Source of the DNA: Oscillospiraceae bacterium
GTDB taxonomy: Bacteria; Bacillota; Clostridia; Oscillospirales; Oscillospiraceae
Assembly (NCBI GenBank): GCA_017622995.1
Contig: JAGAQA010000005.1
Span: 1-64,000, forward strand
Length of the DNA stretch: 64,000 nt
Reading direction: 5' to 3'
Position numbers and translations under genes: made by a program. The notes beneath the pieces were generated by a model, which worked only from the letters and a program-made list of their open reading frames with translations, searched no databases and was not told where the DNA came from. Below are positions 8,520 through 17,882 of this stretch, piece by piece (position 1 is the first letter of the stretch; every line of letters starts with the position of its first letter).

Positions 8520-9776
8520 ATGGCAAGAACAAGTGAACCACCGGTTCGGTGCAGTTTCTGCGGCAAGCGGGAATCCCAGGCGGGCCGGTTGATTGCCGGT
8601 CCAGGCGTGTATATCTGCAGCGACTGTGTTCAGGCCTGCAGCGACCTGCTGAAGGGTGAAGTGGATTTGGAAGAGGGCGGCGTTCCCAAGATGGAAAGCC
8701 TGCCCACTCCCATGGAGATGAAAGCCTTCATGGACCACTACATCATCGGTCAGGAAGAAGCCAAGATTGCACTTTCCGTTGCGGTATACAACCATTATAA
8801 GCGGATCATTTTTTCGGAAAAATCCGATGTGGATCTGCAAAAAAGCAACATTCTGCTGATCGGACCCACCGGCTGCGGCAAGACGCTCTTTGCCCAGACC
8901 CTTGCAAAGATCCTGAATGTGCCCTTTGCCATTGCGGACGCGACCACGCTGACAGAGGCCGGATATGTGGGTGACGATGTGGAAAACATTCTGCTTCGTC
9001 TGCTGCAGGCCGCTGATTTCGATGTGGAGCTGGCCCAGCGCGGCATTATCTACATCGATGAGATGGATAAGATTGCCCGCAAGAGTGAAAATACATCCAT
9101 CACCCGGGATGTTTCCGGAGAGGGTGTGCAGCAGGCCCTTCTAAAAATTCTGGAGGGTACGGTTGCCAATGTTCCGCCTCAGGGCGGCAGAAAGCATCCC
9201 CAGCAGGAAATGATTCAGGTGGATACCACCAACATCCTCTTTATCTGTGGTGGCGCCTTTGATGGGCTGGATAAGATCATCGAAGCCCGGACCGACCGCA
9301 GCAGCATCGGCTTTGACGCGCCTGTCGAGAGCCGGAAAAACCGGGATGTAGGCAAGCTCCTGGCTCAGGTAGAGCCCCACGATCTGATGAAATTTGGCAT
9401 CATTCCCGAACTCATTGGCCGTATGCCCATGATTTCCTGTCTGGAGAGCCTGACGAAGGAAGATCTTGTGCGGATTATGGTGGAGCCCAAGAATGCCATC
9501 GCCCGGCAGTACCAGAAGCTGCTGGAAATGGACGGTGTGGCACTGGAAATCACGGAGGAGGCTCTGAACGCCATTGCGCAGAAGGCCATTGACCGTCAGA
9601 TTGGCGCCCGCGGCCTCCGTGCGATTATGGAAAAGGTAATGACCGGAATTATGTTCCGCATTCCCTCTGACCTGACCATCCAAAAGGTGATTCTGACACC
9701 GGAGTGCATTGAGGGTGGGGAACCCACCATTCTTCGAGATCCTGCACACCCCAGGGAACCCCTGAACGGGAAATAA
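8520..9776 (+). CDS. clpX: ATP-dependent Clp protease ATP-binding subunit
   Basis: ClpX unfolds substrates and passes them to ClpP. An N-terminal zinc-binding domain has Cys11, Cys14, Cys33 and Cys36 (CSFC...CSDC). The AAA+ module has Walker A GPTGCGKT, Walker [12 protein letters not shown] and sensor-2 region [14 protein letters not shown]. The IGF-type loop for docking on ClpP reads SIGFD here. The 418-residue length is normal. A clear terminator follows, closing tig-clpP-clpX. Confidence 0.97.
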   Translation: MARTSEPPVRCSFCGKRESQAGRLIAGPGVYICSDCVQACSDLLKGEVDLEEGGVPKMESLPTPMEMKAFMDHYIIGQEEAKIALSVAVYNHYKRIIFSEKSDVDLQKSNILLIGPTGCGKTLFAQTLAKILNVPFAIADATTLTEAGYVGDDVENILLRLLQAADFDVELAQRGIIYIDEMDKIARKSENTSITRDVSGEGVQQALLKILEGTVANVPPQGGRKHPQQEMIQVDTTNILFICGGAFDGLDKIIEARTDRSSIGFDAPVESRKNRDVGKLLAQVEPHDLMKFGIIPELIGRMPMISCLESLTKEDLVRIMVEPKNAIARQYQKLLEMDGVALEITEEALNAIAQKAIDRQIGARGLRAIMEKVMTGIMFRIPSDLTIQKVILTPECIEGGEPTILRDPAHPREPLNGK

Positions 9777-9784
9777 CAACATTT

Positions 9785-9820
9785 CAAAGGGGGTAGATTT
9801 TTCTGCCCCCCTTTGTCTTT
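9785..9820 (+). terminator. Terminator of tig-clpP-clpX
   Basis: CAAAGGGGG (9785-9793) pairs with CCCCCTTTG in 9806-9815 around a T-rich loop, followed by TCTTT. It lies 9 bases after the clpX stop and before lon. Confidence 0.8.
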
Positions 9821-9871
9821 ATAGAATGGACCAGATTTTTGGCCCTTTCAACACTCCAATGAGGAGGTTTT

Positions 9872-12277
9872 ATGATGAACGAAACCATTTACGCCGGAAA
9901 AATGCCGGTGCTGGCCCTGCGGGGGCTCACCGTTTTTCCGGATCAGACGGTTCATTTTGATGTTGGACGGATGAAATCCGTCCTGGCTTTGGAAGCGGCC
10001 ATGAAGGATAATCAGATTCTGTTTTTGGTGCCGCAGAAGGACATCCTGGTGGATGACCCCGGCCTGAAGGACCTGTATCCCTGCGGTACCATTGTGCAGG
10101 TAAAACAGGTGCTGAAAGCCCAGGATGAAAATCTTCGGGTACTGGTCACCGGTCTGCACCGTGCCCGGATTACTGAGCTGACCCAGTCTGCCCCTTACCT
10201 TGCGGGTTATGTAGAGTCCATTCAATGCCCGAAGAGTGCCGATTCACCCAGAAGTCAGGCCCTCCGGCGGGAGGCCAACGCACTGTATGCCGCATACACG
10301 GAGCTGACGGAGCATCCTGCCCAGATGGTGCAGCTGAAAATGCTGTCCAGTGAGGATAATGGCTATCTGGCAGATGCCATTGGTCAATATTCGGCTCTGG
10401 ATTACCAGGATAAGGCAGCACTTCTTTGCCAGTTCAATCCCATGAAACGGTTGGAAATGGCGGTTTCCATGCTTCGCCAGGAAATTGAGGTGCTGAAGCT
10501 GGAAGGGGAGATTCAGGACAAGACCCGGGCCAACATGGACCAGAACCAGCGGGATTACTATCTGCGTGAGCAGATAAAGGCCATCCGGGAAGAGCTGGGC
10601 GAAGAGGACGAGGATGCGGAGCTGGAGGAAGACATTGCCCGGATTACGGCGCTCCATCTCGGGGAAGAGCAGGAAAAAAAGCTGCTGAAAGACGCTAATA
10701 AGCTGAAAAAGCAGCCCTTTGGCTCCTCGGAAGCTTCCGTTTTGCGGAATTATCTGGATACCGTGCTGGACCTGCCCTGGAACGAAAAGACCAAGGAGCG
10801 GGTGGATGTGGCCAGCGCCAGAAAAATCCTGGATCATGACCACTATGGAATGGAAAAGGTGAAGGAACGGATTCTGGAAGCCATGGCAGTGCGCCAGATG
10901 GCGCCGGACAGCCAGCACCAGATTCTGTGCCTGGTGGGCCCTCCCGGTGTGGGCAAGACATCCATCGCTTATTCCATCGCCCGGAGTCTCAACCGGAAGA
11001 TGGTTCGTATTTCCCTGGGCGGTGTTCATGATGAGGCTGATATCCGCGGCCATCGGAAGACATATGTGGGGGCCATGCCCGGACGAATCATGACCGCAAT
11101 GGCGCAGGCAGGAACCTCCAACCCGGTGATTCTGCTGGATGAAATTGATAAAATGGGTTCTGATTATCGGGGCGACCCCAGCGCGGCCCTGCTGGAAGTG
11201 CTGGACGGGGAGCAGAACAGTACCTATCGGGACCACTATATTGAGATCCCCTTTGACCTGTCCGATGTGCTGTTTATCACCACCGCCAATACTCTGGATA
11301 CGGTTCCCCGGCCCTTGATAGACCGTATGGAGATCATTGAGCTGGGCTCTTATTCCGATGAAGAGAAGCTGATGATTGCAAAGAATCACCTGATTCCCAA
11401 GCAGCTGAAAAAGCACGGGCTAAAAAAGAGCCAGCTAAAGATCACCGATGATGCCATTCGGGAAACCATCTGCTGCTATACCCGGGAGTCCGGCGTTCGG
11501 AATCTGGAGCGCTGTCTGGCAGAACTGTGCCGCAAAGCGGATATGCAGCTTCTCACCCGAGAGGACGTAAAAAAAATCACCGTAACCGGCGGTAATCTGG
11601 AATCCTTCCTGGGTGTTCGCAAGTACCTGCCGGACCGTCTGCCCGGCAGCGATCAGGTGGGATTGGTTACCGGCCTTGCCTGGACCTCCGTTGGCGGCGA
11701 AACGCTGGAAGTGGAGGTCAATGTGATGGATGGCTCCGGCAAGCTGGAGCTTACCGGCAACCTGGGTGATGTGATGAAGGAATCCGCCCATGCGGCACTG
11801 AGCTACATTCGCGCCAATACGCAAAAGCTGGGCGTGGCACCGGATTTCTATAAAACCAAGGACATCCATGTGCATTTCCCGGAGGGCGCAGTTCCAAAGG
11901 ACGGTCCTTCCGCAGGTGTGACGGTTTGCACGGCGATTGTATCTGCCCTGACCGGGATTTCTGTTCGCAGGGACGTGGCCATGACCGGTGAAATTTCCCT
12001 GCGCGGCAGGGTGATGCGCATTGGCGGCCTGAAGGAGAAAACGATGGCGGCCCTTCGCCATGGTATCCGCACGGTAATCATCCCCCAGGATAATGAACGT
12101 GATCTGGAAGAGATTGATCAGACTGTTCGCAAGCAGCTGAATTTTGTCAGCGCTTCTTCTGTGGATACGGTTCTGTCTGTGGCTCTGAACCGGAATACGG
12201 AGCCCGTACCCACCATCCTGGGTACAATTCCTGAGGATATGTCCGGAAAGGCCCGCCGCCAGGAGATTCGGCAGTAA
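9872..12277 (+). CDS. lon: ATP-dependent protease Lon
   Basis: Lon degrades damaged and regulatory proteins in the cytoplasm. The N-terminal substrate domain starts with MPVLALRGLTVFP. A coiled region follows (about 190-260), then AAA+ with GPPGVGKTS and ILLDEIDKMG, then the C-terminal protease domain with the catalytic-Ser motif KDGPSAGVTV and a Lys further on. The 801-residue length is normal. GAGGAGG (9861-9867) lies ahead of adjacent ATG codons at 9872 and 9875, and either could be used. engB follows after 10 bases, a common arrangement. Confidence 0.97.
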   Translation: MMNETIYAGKMPVLALRGLTVFPDQTVHFDVGRMKSVLALEAAMKDNQILFLVPQKDILVDDPGLKDLYPCGTIVQVKQVLKAQDENLRVLVTGLHRARITELTQSAPYLAGYVESIQCPKSADSPRSQALRREANALYAAYTELTEHPAQMVQLKMLSSEDNGYLADAIGQYSALDYQDKAALLCQFNPMKRLEMAVSMLRQEIEVLKLEGEIQDKTRANMDQNQRDYYLREQIKAIREELGEEDEDAELEEDIARITALHLGEEQEKKLLKDANKLKKQPFGSSEASVLRNYLDTVLDLPWNEKTKERVDVASARKILDHDHYGMEKVKERILEAMAVRQMAPDSQHQILCLVGPPGVGKTSIAYSIARSLNRKMVRISLGGVHDEADIRGHRKTYVGAMPGRIMTAMAQAGTSNPVILLDEIDKMGSDYRGDPSAALLEVLDGEQNSTYRDHYIEIPFDLSDVLFITTANTLDTVPRPLIDRMEIIELGSYSDEEKLMIAKNHLIPKQLKKHGLKKSQLKITDDAIRETICCYTRESGVRNLERCLAELCRKADMQLLTREDVKKITVTGGNLESFLGVRKYLPDRLPGSDQVGLVTGLAWTSVGGETLEVEVNVMDGSGKLELTGNLGDVMKESAHAALSYIRANTQKLGVAPDFYKTKDIHVHFPEGAVPKDGPSAGVTVCTAIVSALTGISVRRDVAMTGEISLRGRVMRIGGLKEKTMAALRHGIRTVIIPQDNERDLEEIDQTVRKQLNFVSASSVDTVLSVALNRNTEPVPTILGTIPEDMSGKARRQEIRQ

Positions 12278-12287
12278 GGAGAGAAGG

Positions 12288-12872
12288 ATGAACTTTCAGA
12301 ATGTAGAATTTCTTATTTCTGCCGCTGCTCCAAAGGATTTTCCCGGAAATCGGCTGCCGGAAATTGCTTTCGCGGGGAAATCCAATGTGGGAAAATCCTC
12401 TGTGATCAACCGGATTCTTCAGCGAAAGAATATGGCTAAAGTGGGGGACAGGCCCGGCAAAACCATCCATGTAAACTATTTTTTGCTGGACAAAACCTGC
12501 TATCTTGTGGATTTGCCCGGTTACGGCTTTGCCAAGGTTTCTCAGAGCGAGAAAGACCGCTGGGGAAAGCTGATGGAAGATTATTTCGCAGCCAACCGGA
12601 TTCATCTTGGTGTGCTGATTGTTGACTACCGGCATCCGCCCACGAACAACGATATTACCATGGCAAAGTGGTTCCTGGATTCCGGCTGCCCCTTTGTTGT
12701 GGTAGCCAATAAAAAGGACAAGCTGAAAAAAAGTGAACTGGAGCCCAATTTGGAAGTGATCCGCCGGGATCTGGAGCTTCCCGATGACTGTCCGGTAATC
12801 CCCTTTTCCGCAGAAAAAGGCGACGGACGGGATGAGCTGGTGAAACGGATCCTACAGGCAGTGAACGAATAG
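12288..12872 (+). CDS. engB: GTP-binding protein EngB (YsxC), ribosome assembly
   Basis: EngB is a small essential GTPase needed for 50S assembly. The G motifs are all visible: G1 GKSNVGKSSVIN, G3 DLPGYGFAK and G4 NKKDK, with G5 around PFSAEKGDG. The 194-residue length is typical. GGAGAAGG lies just upstream of ATG and the gene is 10 bases after lon, so the two are co-transcribed. A 13-bp hairpin follows. Confidence 0.96.
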   Translation: MNFQNVEFLISAAAPKDFPGNRLPEIAFAGKSNVGKSSVINRILQRKNMAKVGDRPGKTIHVNYFLLDKTCYLVDLPGYGFAKVSQSEKDRWGKLMEDYFAANRIHLGVLIVDYRHPPTNNDITMAKWFLDSGCPFVVVANKKDKLKKSELEPNLEVIRRDLELPDDCPVIPFSAEKGDGRDELVKRILQAVNE

Positions 12873-12877
12873 AAAAT

Positions 12878-12907
12878 CCCCCCATCGATTTAAGAATCGA
12901 TGGGGGG
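12878..12907. terminator. Shared hairpin between convergent genes
   Basis: A perfect 13-bp inverted repeat, CCCCCCATCGATT / AATCGATGGGGGG, with loop TAAG. On the - strand it is followed by ATTTTC, on the + strand by TAACTGTTT. It probably terminates both engB and the convergent radical SAM gene. Confidence 0.75.
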
Positions 12908-12917
12908 TAACTGTTTC

Positions 12918-13754
12918 TTACACAAAGCGGCTTGCATAGCCGCAGCGGCGACACAGGGGCTCGGAAGCGGTTCCGTTGGTGAAGCCATTGTACAGAGCCT
13001 TTGCTCTGGGGGATTCCAGAATGGTATTCAGGTCCTCCTGAAACAGATTTCCAAGCGGAATATCACCATTGTGGTCCAGGCAGCAGGGAACCACCGTTCC
13101 GTCTGCCAGAATGCCAAGCTGGTCCCGCAGACCGTAACAGAAGAAACGTCCGGTTCGCTCCGGAGCTTCCAGGTCCGGCCAGTCAAACTGGTCTCCCGGT
13201 TCCAGAAACACCCGGTTCCCGATGGCCGTACCCTGTTTCCCGGGAACCCAGGGACCGGGAAATGCGGCATGAAGATACCCCATGATTTCCTGATTTTTCC
13301 GGTCAGCGCCGCCGTTGTTCCATAGCCTGTAGACCACAATTTTCTTCCCTTCGGCTGCCTGCCCAAAGGACAGACAGTCGTTCAGGTATTCCTCGAAGGG
13401 AACGGTCAAATCATTGGCTTCAAAGGCATGCAGTGAGATTTGGATTTTATGCAGGGCGGGTGAGGAAAGAAGCAGCTCCTGATTTCGGCGAATGAGGGTA
13501 CCGTTGGTGGTGAGAATCACCCGAAAACCAAATGTCTGGGCCATTTTCAGAAAACTACCCAGCTTGGGATGGCACAAGGGTTCCCCCATCAAATGGAAGT
13601 AGAGATAATCCGTGTAGGGCTGCAGCTTGGGGAGCAATTGACAGAATGCAGCCTCGTCCATTGCTCTTGGCTCCCGGCGTGTGCCGGGGCAGAACCTGCA
13701 GGACAGATTACATTTATTGGAAATCTCTACGTAGATCTTACGAAACCGCTTCAT
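12918..13754 (-). CDS. Radical SAM protein with SPASM-like C-terminus
   Basis: The CxxxCxxC cluster site is Cys15, Cys19, Cys22 (KCNLSCRFC), which would bind the 4Fe-4S cluster used to cleave S-adenosylmethionine. HLMGEPLCHP and LTTNGTLI match the family core. Near the C-terminus, VPCCLDHNGDIPLGNLF and CRRCGYASRF resemble the auxiliary-cluster (SPASM/twitch) region. The 278-residue length fits. The start overlaps the asnA stop by one base (TAATG), so the two are coupled. The substrate is unknown and no precursor peptide is adjacent. Confidence 0.85.
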   Translation of the reverse strand: MKRFRKIYVEISNKCNLSCRFCPGTRREPRAMDEAAFCQLLPKLQPYTDYLYFHLMGEPLCHPKLGSFLKMAQTFGFRVILTTNGTLIRRNQELLLSSPALHKIQISLHAFEANDLTVPFEEYLNDCLSFGQAAEGKKIVVYRLWNNGGADRKNQEIMGYLHAAFPGPWVPGKQGTAIGNRVFLEPGDQFDWPDLEAPERTGRFFCYGLRDQLGILADGTVVPCCLDHNGDIPLGNLFQEDLNTILESPRAKALYNGFTNGTASEPLCRRCGYASRFV

Positions 13755-14761
13755 TACAGCAGGGGAATACCGGCTTTCTCGCAGGCAGAAATGGTCTCAT
13801 TGTCCCAAATGCTGGACTGGACCTCGCCAATGTGGGCGCAGCCCATCAGGAGCATGGCAAGTCTGGACTGGCCGATACCGCCGCCGATGGTCAGGGGCAG
13901 CTGGTCGTTCAGCAGCATCTGGTGGAAGGGGAGGGATCTGCGGTCATCACAGCCGGCAAGGCGCAGCTGACGATCCAGAGCTTCGGCATCCACACGAATG
14001 CCCATGGAGGAAATCTCCAGAGCACGGTTCAGCGCCGGATCCCAGAAGAAAATATCACAGTTCAGGTTCCAGTCATCATAGTCAGGGGCACGGCCGTCAT
14101 GGGGTTTGCCGGAACGGAGCTTGCCGCCAATCTGCATAATGCAGGCGGTGGGGTGCTCCTTCACATAGGCATTTTCACGCTGAGAAGGTGTCAGATCCGG
14201 GTAAAGATCCTCCAGTTCCTGTGTTGTGATAAAGCTCACTTCCCGGCTCAGCGACAGGGTCAGCTGGGGGAAACGAACATGGAGCCGGTCGTTGGTGTCA
14301 CAGATCGCCCGGACAATTGCCTGAACAATGAGCTTCAGGTAGTCCAGATTCCGGTTTTCCCGGGTAATGATTTTCTCCCAGTCCCACTGGTCAACATAGA
14401 TGGAGTGAACATTGTCCAGCTCTTCATCTCTGCGGATGGCGTTCATGTCGGTGTACAGACCGTTGCCGATGGTGAAACCGTAGCGTTTCAGGGCCAGACG
14501 CTTCCATTTTGCCAGGGAATGCACAACCTGGGCATCCGCGCCGACAGCGGGAATATCAAAACTCACAGGGCGCTCATAGCCGTTCAGATTGTCGTTCAAA
14601 CCGGAATTTTCCGTTACGAACAGAGGCGCGGAAACACGCTTCAGGTTCAGTGCATTGGAAAACTCCTGCTGAAAGGTCTGCTTGATGTAAGCAATGGCAC
14701 GCTGGGTATCATAAGCGTCCAGCTTGGGGGAATAGTTTTCGGGAATGTAGATGGTGCGCAT
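13754..14761 (-). CDS. asnA: Aspartate-ammonia ligase (asparagine synthetase A)
   Basis: AsnA makes asparagine from aspartate, ammonia and ATP. The 335-residue protein matches the family throughout, with LNGYERPVSFDIPAVG, VHSLAKWKRLALKRYGF, YVDQWDWEKII and the C-terminal GGGIGQSRLAMLLM nucleotide-binding segment shared with class II aminoacyl-tRNA synthetases. Upstream, a 7-bp hairpin at 14795-14820 separates it from the glycosyltransferase, but there is no room for a T-box leader and no clear promoter. It may be read through from the glycosyltransferase gene. Confidence 0.96.
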   Translation of the reverse strand: MRTIYIPENYSPKLDAYDTQRAIAYIKQTFQQEFSNALNLKRVSAPLFVTENSGLNDNLNGYERPVSFDIPAVGADAQVVHSLAKWKRLALKRYGFTIGNGLYTDMNAIRRDEELDNVHSIYVDQWDWEKIITRENRNLDYLKLIVQAIVRAICDTNDRLHVRFPQLTLSLSREVSFITTQELEDLYPDLTPSQRENAYVKEHPTACIMQIGGKLRSGKPHDGRAPDYDDWNLNCDIFFWDPALNRALEISSMGIRVDAEALDRQLRLAGCDDRRSLPFHQMLLNDQLPLTIGGGIGQSRLAMLLMGCAHIGEVQSSIWDNETISACEKAGIPLL

Positions 14762-14837
14762 GGGTTTCGCCGCCTTTTCTAAAATTTCAGGAATCCATCC
14801 TTCACGTCCGCGGAGGATGGGACTGATTGAATATGGG

Positions 14838-16154
14838 TTAGAGGATGTCTTTTAGGTGTTCTTTGTATTCCGCCAGCAGATCGGCAATCCGGGAGCGCAG
14901 AGCAGCGCGCTGATCTTCCAGCCGGGCAAGTCCCTCCATCAGCTCACCGTTTGCCTTGAATACAGGCTCCATGCGTCTGCGGTAGGGGGCATAGGCACCG
15001 CTGTGGTAACGGTCAATGACCACTTGGTAGCGCTCCCGGGCTGCCTTAACCGCATCCTCCCAGGAAAGGTACAGTTCCTTCTGGGCGTAACTGCCAATAA
15101 GGGCCATGGCCTCTTTGGAGAGTCCACGAAGACATTGGGCAAGAGACTGGGCGTTTTCTTCGATCAGCAGGCCGTTGCGCTCGTTGGTGACGCCTTCGGC
15201 AGCACAGCTTCCGGCAATCAGCACGGAACCCAGGGCGCAGGCTGCGGCTTCCCGAACCACCAGACCATTGGTATCAAAGGTGGAGGGGAACAGGAAGAGA
15301 TCTGCCCGGCAGTACCAGGCGCGAAGGAGCTCCCGCTGGTGAACGGGACCGGCAAAGAATACCTTTTGGGCCAGACCAAGCGTTTCGGAATAGGCCTTTA
15401 CTTCTTCAAAGTCACCGCCGCCGCCTACAAAGACCATACGGAAATCCCGGTTTTCCTGATCCAGAGCCGCCAGAGCGTCCAGAATGATTCTAAGGCCCTT
15501 ATACCACATGATCCGACCCACAAAGAGGTAAACAGGAACATGGGCGGGAAGATCAAAGCCTTCCGTTACGGCATCAATCTGTGTTTGGCTTACCCGACCC
15601 CGGGGCAGATCCACGCCGTTGTGCATGATCACGCATTCCCCTTCATAGCCCAGGGAGCGGAGATTTTCTGCGGCACCCCGGCTGACGGCCCAGACTTCAT
15701 CGCAGGCGTTGATGTTTTCCAGAAGGGCGCGCTTGCTGACTTCCTGCAGGGCGCGGGAGTGCATGACGTTGGCAATGTCAATGTCAAACTTGGTGTGATA
15801 GGTCAGAATCAGCGGAACATCCAGCACCTGGCGCAGTTCACGGGCCAGCATGGTGGATACGATGGGGCAATGGCTGTGCAGGAGCTGTACATGATAAGGC
15901 TCCAAAGAACGCAGAATGTCCGGCGCAAAGGGGATACCAGCGGTATATCCGGTGCTTTTTCGAAGATCCAGGCTGGGGTAGCGCAGGACGGGATAGGGAA
16001 ACCGGCTGTCGTCAGAACCGGGATAATCCGGAGTGATGACAACGCTGCTTTCTTCATCGGAAGAAAGGTTTTTGGCGTAGTTCATGACAGCGTTGGCAAC
16101 GCCGTCAATTACCGGGGGAAAGGAATCGTTCAGTAAACAAATGGCATTTTCCAT
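14838..16154 (-). CDS. GT4-family glycosyltransferase, probably glycolipid-forming
   Basis: The 438-residue protein has the GT-B fold features of family 4 retaining glycosyltransferases. The N-terminal SFPPVIDGVANAVMNYA and HSHCPIVSTMLA form the acceptor side. FVGRIMWYKGLRIILDAL, FFAGPV and FPSTFDTNGLVVREAAACALG form the nucleotide-sugar side. The overall pattern resembles diacylglycerol glucosyltransferases of Firmicutes, which is inference. The last 70 residues are rich in charged helices. It has its own promoter at 16205-16234, separating it from the aro operon. Confidence 0.82.
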   Translation of the reverse strand: MENAICLLNDSFPPVIDGVANAVMNYAKNLSSDEESSVVITPDYPGSDDSRFPYPVLRYPSLDLRKSTGYTAGIPFAPDILRSLEPYHVQLLHSHCPIVSTMLARELRQVLDVPLILTYHTKFDIDIANVMHSRALQEVSKRALLENINACDEVWAVSRGAAENLRSLGYEGECVIMHNGVDLPRGRVSQTQIDAVTEGFDLPAHVPVYLFVGRIMWYKGLRIILDALAALDQENRDFRMVFVGGGGDFEEVKAYSETLGLAQKVFFAGPVHQRELLRAWYCRADLFLFPSTFDTNGLVVREAAACALGSVLIAGSCAAEGVTNERNGLLIEENAQSLAQCLRGLSKEAMALIGSYAQKELYLSWEDAVKAARERYQVVIDRYHSGAYAPYRRRMEPVFKANGELMEGLARLEDQRAALRSRIADLLAEYKEHLKDIL

Positions 16155-16204
16155 GAATACACCTGTTCCTTATACACAAAAGGGATCCTTCAGCGAACAA
16201 GGAT

Positions 16205-16234
16205 AGAATAGCATATTGGAAACGGAAATGTCAA
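16205..16234 (-). promoter_or_regulatory. Promoter of the glycosyltransferase gene
   Basis: Reading the - strand, TTGACA (16234-16229) and TATTCT (16210-16205) are 18 bases apart. The -35 box overlaps the last codon and stop of aroQ. Confidence 0.65.
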
Positions 16235-16665
16235 TGCCCGTAAGCCGATACCAGGTACTCCATGGCTTCCCGATAACCGGCAAATCCATGGCCCTTAATG
16301 GTCTTTTCGCAGGCAAGGCCCGCATAGGAGATTTGCCGGAATGCCTCCCGGGAATCCACGTCGGAGATATGGACCTCCACAGCAGGGATCGACACGGCTT
16401 TCAGCGCATCCAGAATGGCCACGCTGGTATGGGTATAAGCTGCCGGATTGATGACAATGCCATCTATTCTACCATAGGCCCACTGGATCTTGTCCACCAG
16501 ATCCCCTTCGTGGTTGGACTGGTAGCATTCCGCGTGGACGCCAAGCCGGTCGGCGGTTTCTTCAATGAGGGCAAGAAGATCCGCATAGGTGCTGCTGCCG
16601 TAAATCCCGGGTTCCCGGATGCCGAGCATATTGAGATTCGGTCCGTTCAGTACCAGAATGTTCAT
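16231..16665 (-). CDS. aroQ: Type II 3-dehydroquinate dehydratase
   Basis: This enzyme performs the third step of the shikimate pathway, dehydroquinate to dehydroshikimate. The 144-residue protein has LNGPNLNMLGIREP, the flexible-lid region and catalytic Tyr near residues 20-25, QSNHEGDLVDKI, NPAAYTHTSVA and VHISD. It forms dodecamers in other bacteria. It overlaps aroEK by 4 bases and is the last gene of the aromatic operon. Confidence 0.96.
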   Translation of the reverse strand: MNILVLNGPNLNMLGIREPGIYGSSTYADLLALIEETADRLGVHAECYQSNHEGDLVDKIQWAYGRIDGIVINPAAYTHTSVAILDALKAVSIPAVEVHISDVDSREAFRQISYAGLACEKTIKGHGFAGYREAMEYLVSAYGH

Positions 16666-17882
16666 TTGTATTCCTCCAAAATGATTTCGGCGGTCTGCTC
16701 GGGAGCGCCGTGATTGTCAATGATGCGGTCTGCAAAGCGTTCATACAGGGGACTGCGGACAGCCAGCATTTCTTCCAGCTTTCCGGGTTTGGAAAGGGGA
16801 CGTCCGGCAGTGGGAAGAAGGGTTGTATCCCGCCTGAGCCAGAAGATTTTCCCGTTTCTGTGAAGACACTGATAGTTTTCGGGACGGGTCACGCACCCGC
16901 CTCCGGTGGCGATGACGAGACCAGACTGCTTGCCCAAATCGTGGAGCACCTGACTTTCCATATCCCGGAAGGCCTTCTCACCGTCTTCCGGAATGATAGA
17001 GGTGATGGGACGACCGTAGGTTTCTTCCAGAACGCTGTCCGCATCCATAAAGGGGCGGTTCAGGCTTTTGGCGAGAAGCGCGCCTATGGTGGATTTCCCG
17101 CAGCCGGGCATGCCGATGAGAACGATATTCTCCATCTGGCTGCGAAGCTCCCGATAGATGGCATCAATTACGCTGTCGTCCAGTTTTTCTCCCGTGAACC
17201 ATTCGGCACTTTCTTTGGCCTGGGCAACCAGCATTTTGAGACCATTTACGGCAGGCAGACCCAACTCTTCCGCTTTCAGGAGTATGGCGGTCCTGGCAGG
17301 ATTGTAGGTCAGATCCAGGACTGCTTCCAGATTTGGAAATTGGGTCAGATCGTCGATGACCGAATCGTCCACGTTGGGATACATTCCCACCGGAGTGGCG
17401 TTGACGATCAGGGCGGCATCCGCGTGCCGGGAAAGATTGCGGTAGTTGTTTTCGCCGGAACGGGAGAGAACAACCACCTCTGAACCGGCTTCTTTCAAAA
17501 CGGCACAGGCGGTATTGGAGGCGCCTCCGCTGCCGCAGACCAGCGCTTTCTTTCCGGATACAGAAACGCCGCTGGAAGCAAGCATGGTTTCAAAACCGAA
17601 GAAATCCGTATTATGTCCTACCAGGGTCCCATCCGGTTTTCTTACGATGGTATTGACGGCCCCCAGCGCCTGGGCACGGGGAGACAGGCTGTCCAGAAAG
17701 GGGATCACCGCTTTTTTGTAGGGAATGGTTACATTCAGGCCGGTGAAGCTGCCGGAATGCAGGAAGGCTTCCAGCTCCTCCGGTTCCTTTTCAAAAAGAA
17801 GATAGTCATAGCTTCCCAGCCGGGCATGGATTTGGGGGGAGTAGCTGTGGCCCAGCTTTCTGCCGAGTAGTCCGCATTGCAT
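16662..17882 (-). CDS. aroEK: Fused shikimate dehydrogenase / shikimate kinase
   Basis: Two pathway enzymes are joined in one 406-residue chain. Residues 1 to about 245 are AroE: LGRKLGHSYSPQIH, LNVTIPYKK, NTDFFGF, CGSGGASNTA (a GxGGxx nucleotide site) and a C-terminal NGLKMLVAQA. From about 250 on is shikimate kinase: P-loop IGMPGCGKSTIGALLA, the DxD-type MDADSVLE, FRDMESQVL and ATGGGCVTR. All catalytic motifs look intact. The genes are usually separate; fusion would keep shikimate in one polypeptide. It is coupled to pheA at 17882 and aroQ at 16662. Confidence 0.94.
   Translation of the reverse strand: MQCGLLGRKLGHSYSPQIHARLGSYDYLLFEKEPEELEAFLHSGSFTGLNVTIPYKKAVIPFLDSLSPRAQALGAVNTIVRKPDGTLVGHNTDFFGFETMLASSGVSVSGKKALVCGSGGASNTACAVLKEAGSEVVVLSRSGENNYRNLSRHADAALIVNATPVGMYPNVDDSVIDDLTQFPNLEAVLDLTYNPARTAILLKAEELGLPAVNGLKMLVAQAKESAEWFTGEKLDDSVIDAIYRELRSQMENIVLIGMPGCGKSTIGALLAKSLNRPFMDADSVLEETYGRPITSIIPEDGEKAFRDMESQVLHDLGKQSGLVIATGGGCVTRPENYQCLHRNGKIFWLRRDTTLLPTAGRPLSKPGKLEEMLAVRSPLYERFADRIIDNHGAPEQTAEIILEEYK

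Noticed and set aside
14762-14837. Regulatory leader (T-box) for asnA
   Set aside because: The gap is only 76 bases and has just a 7-bp hairpin with no T-box motifs.
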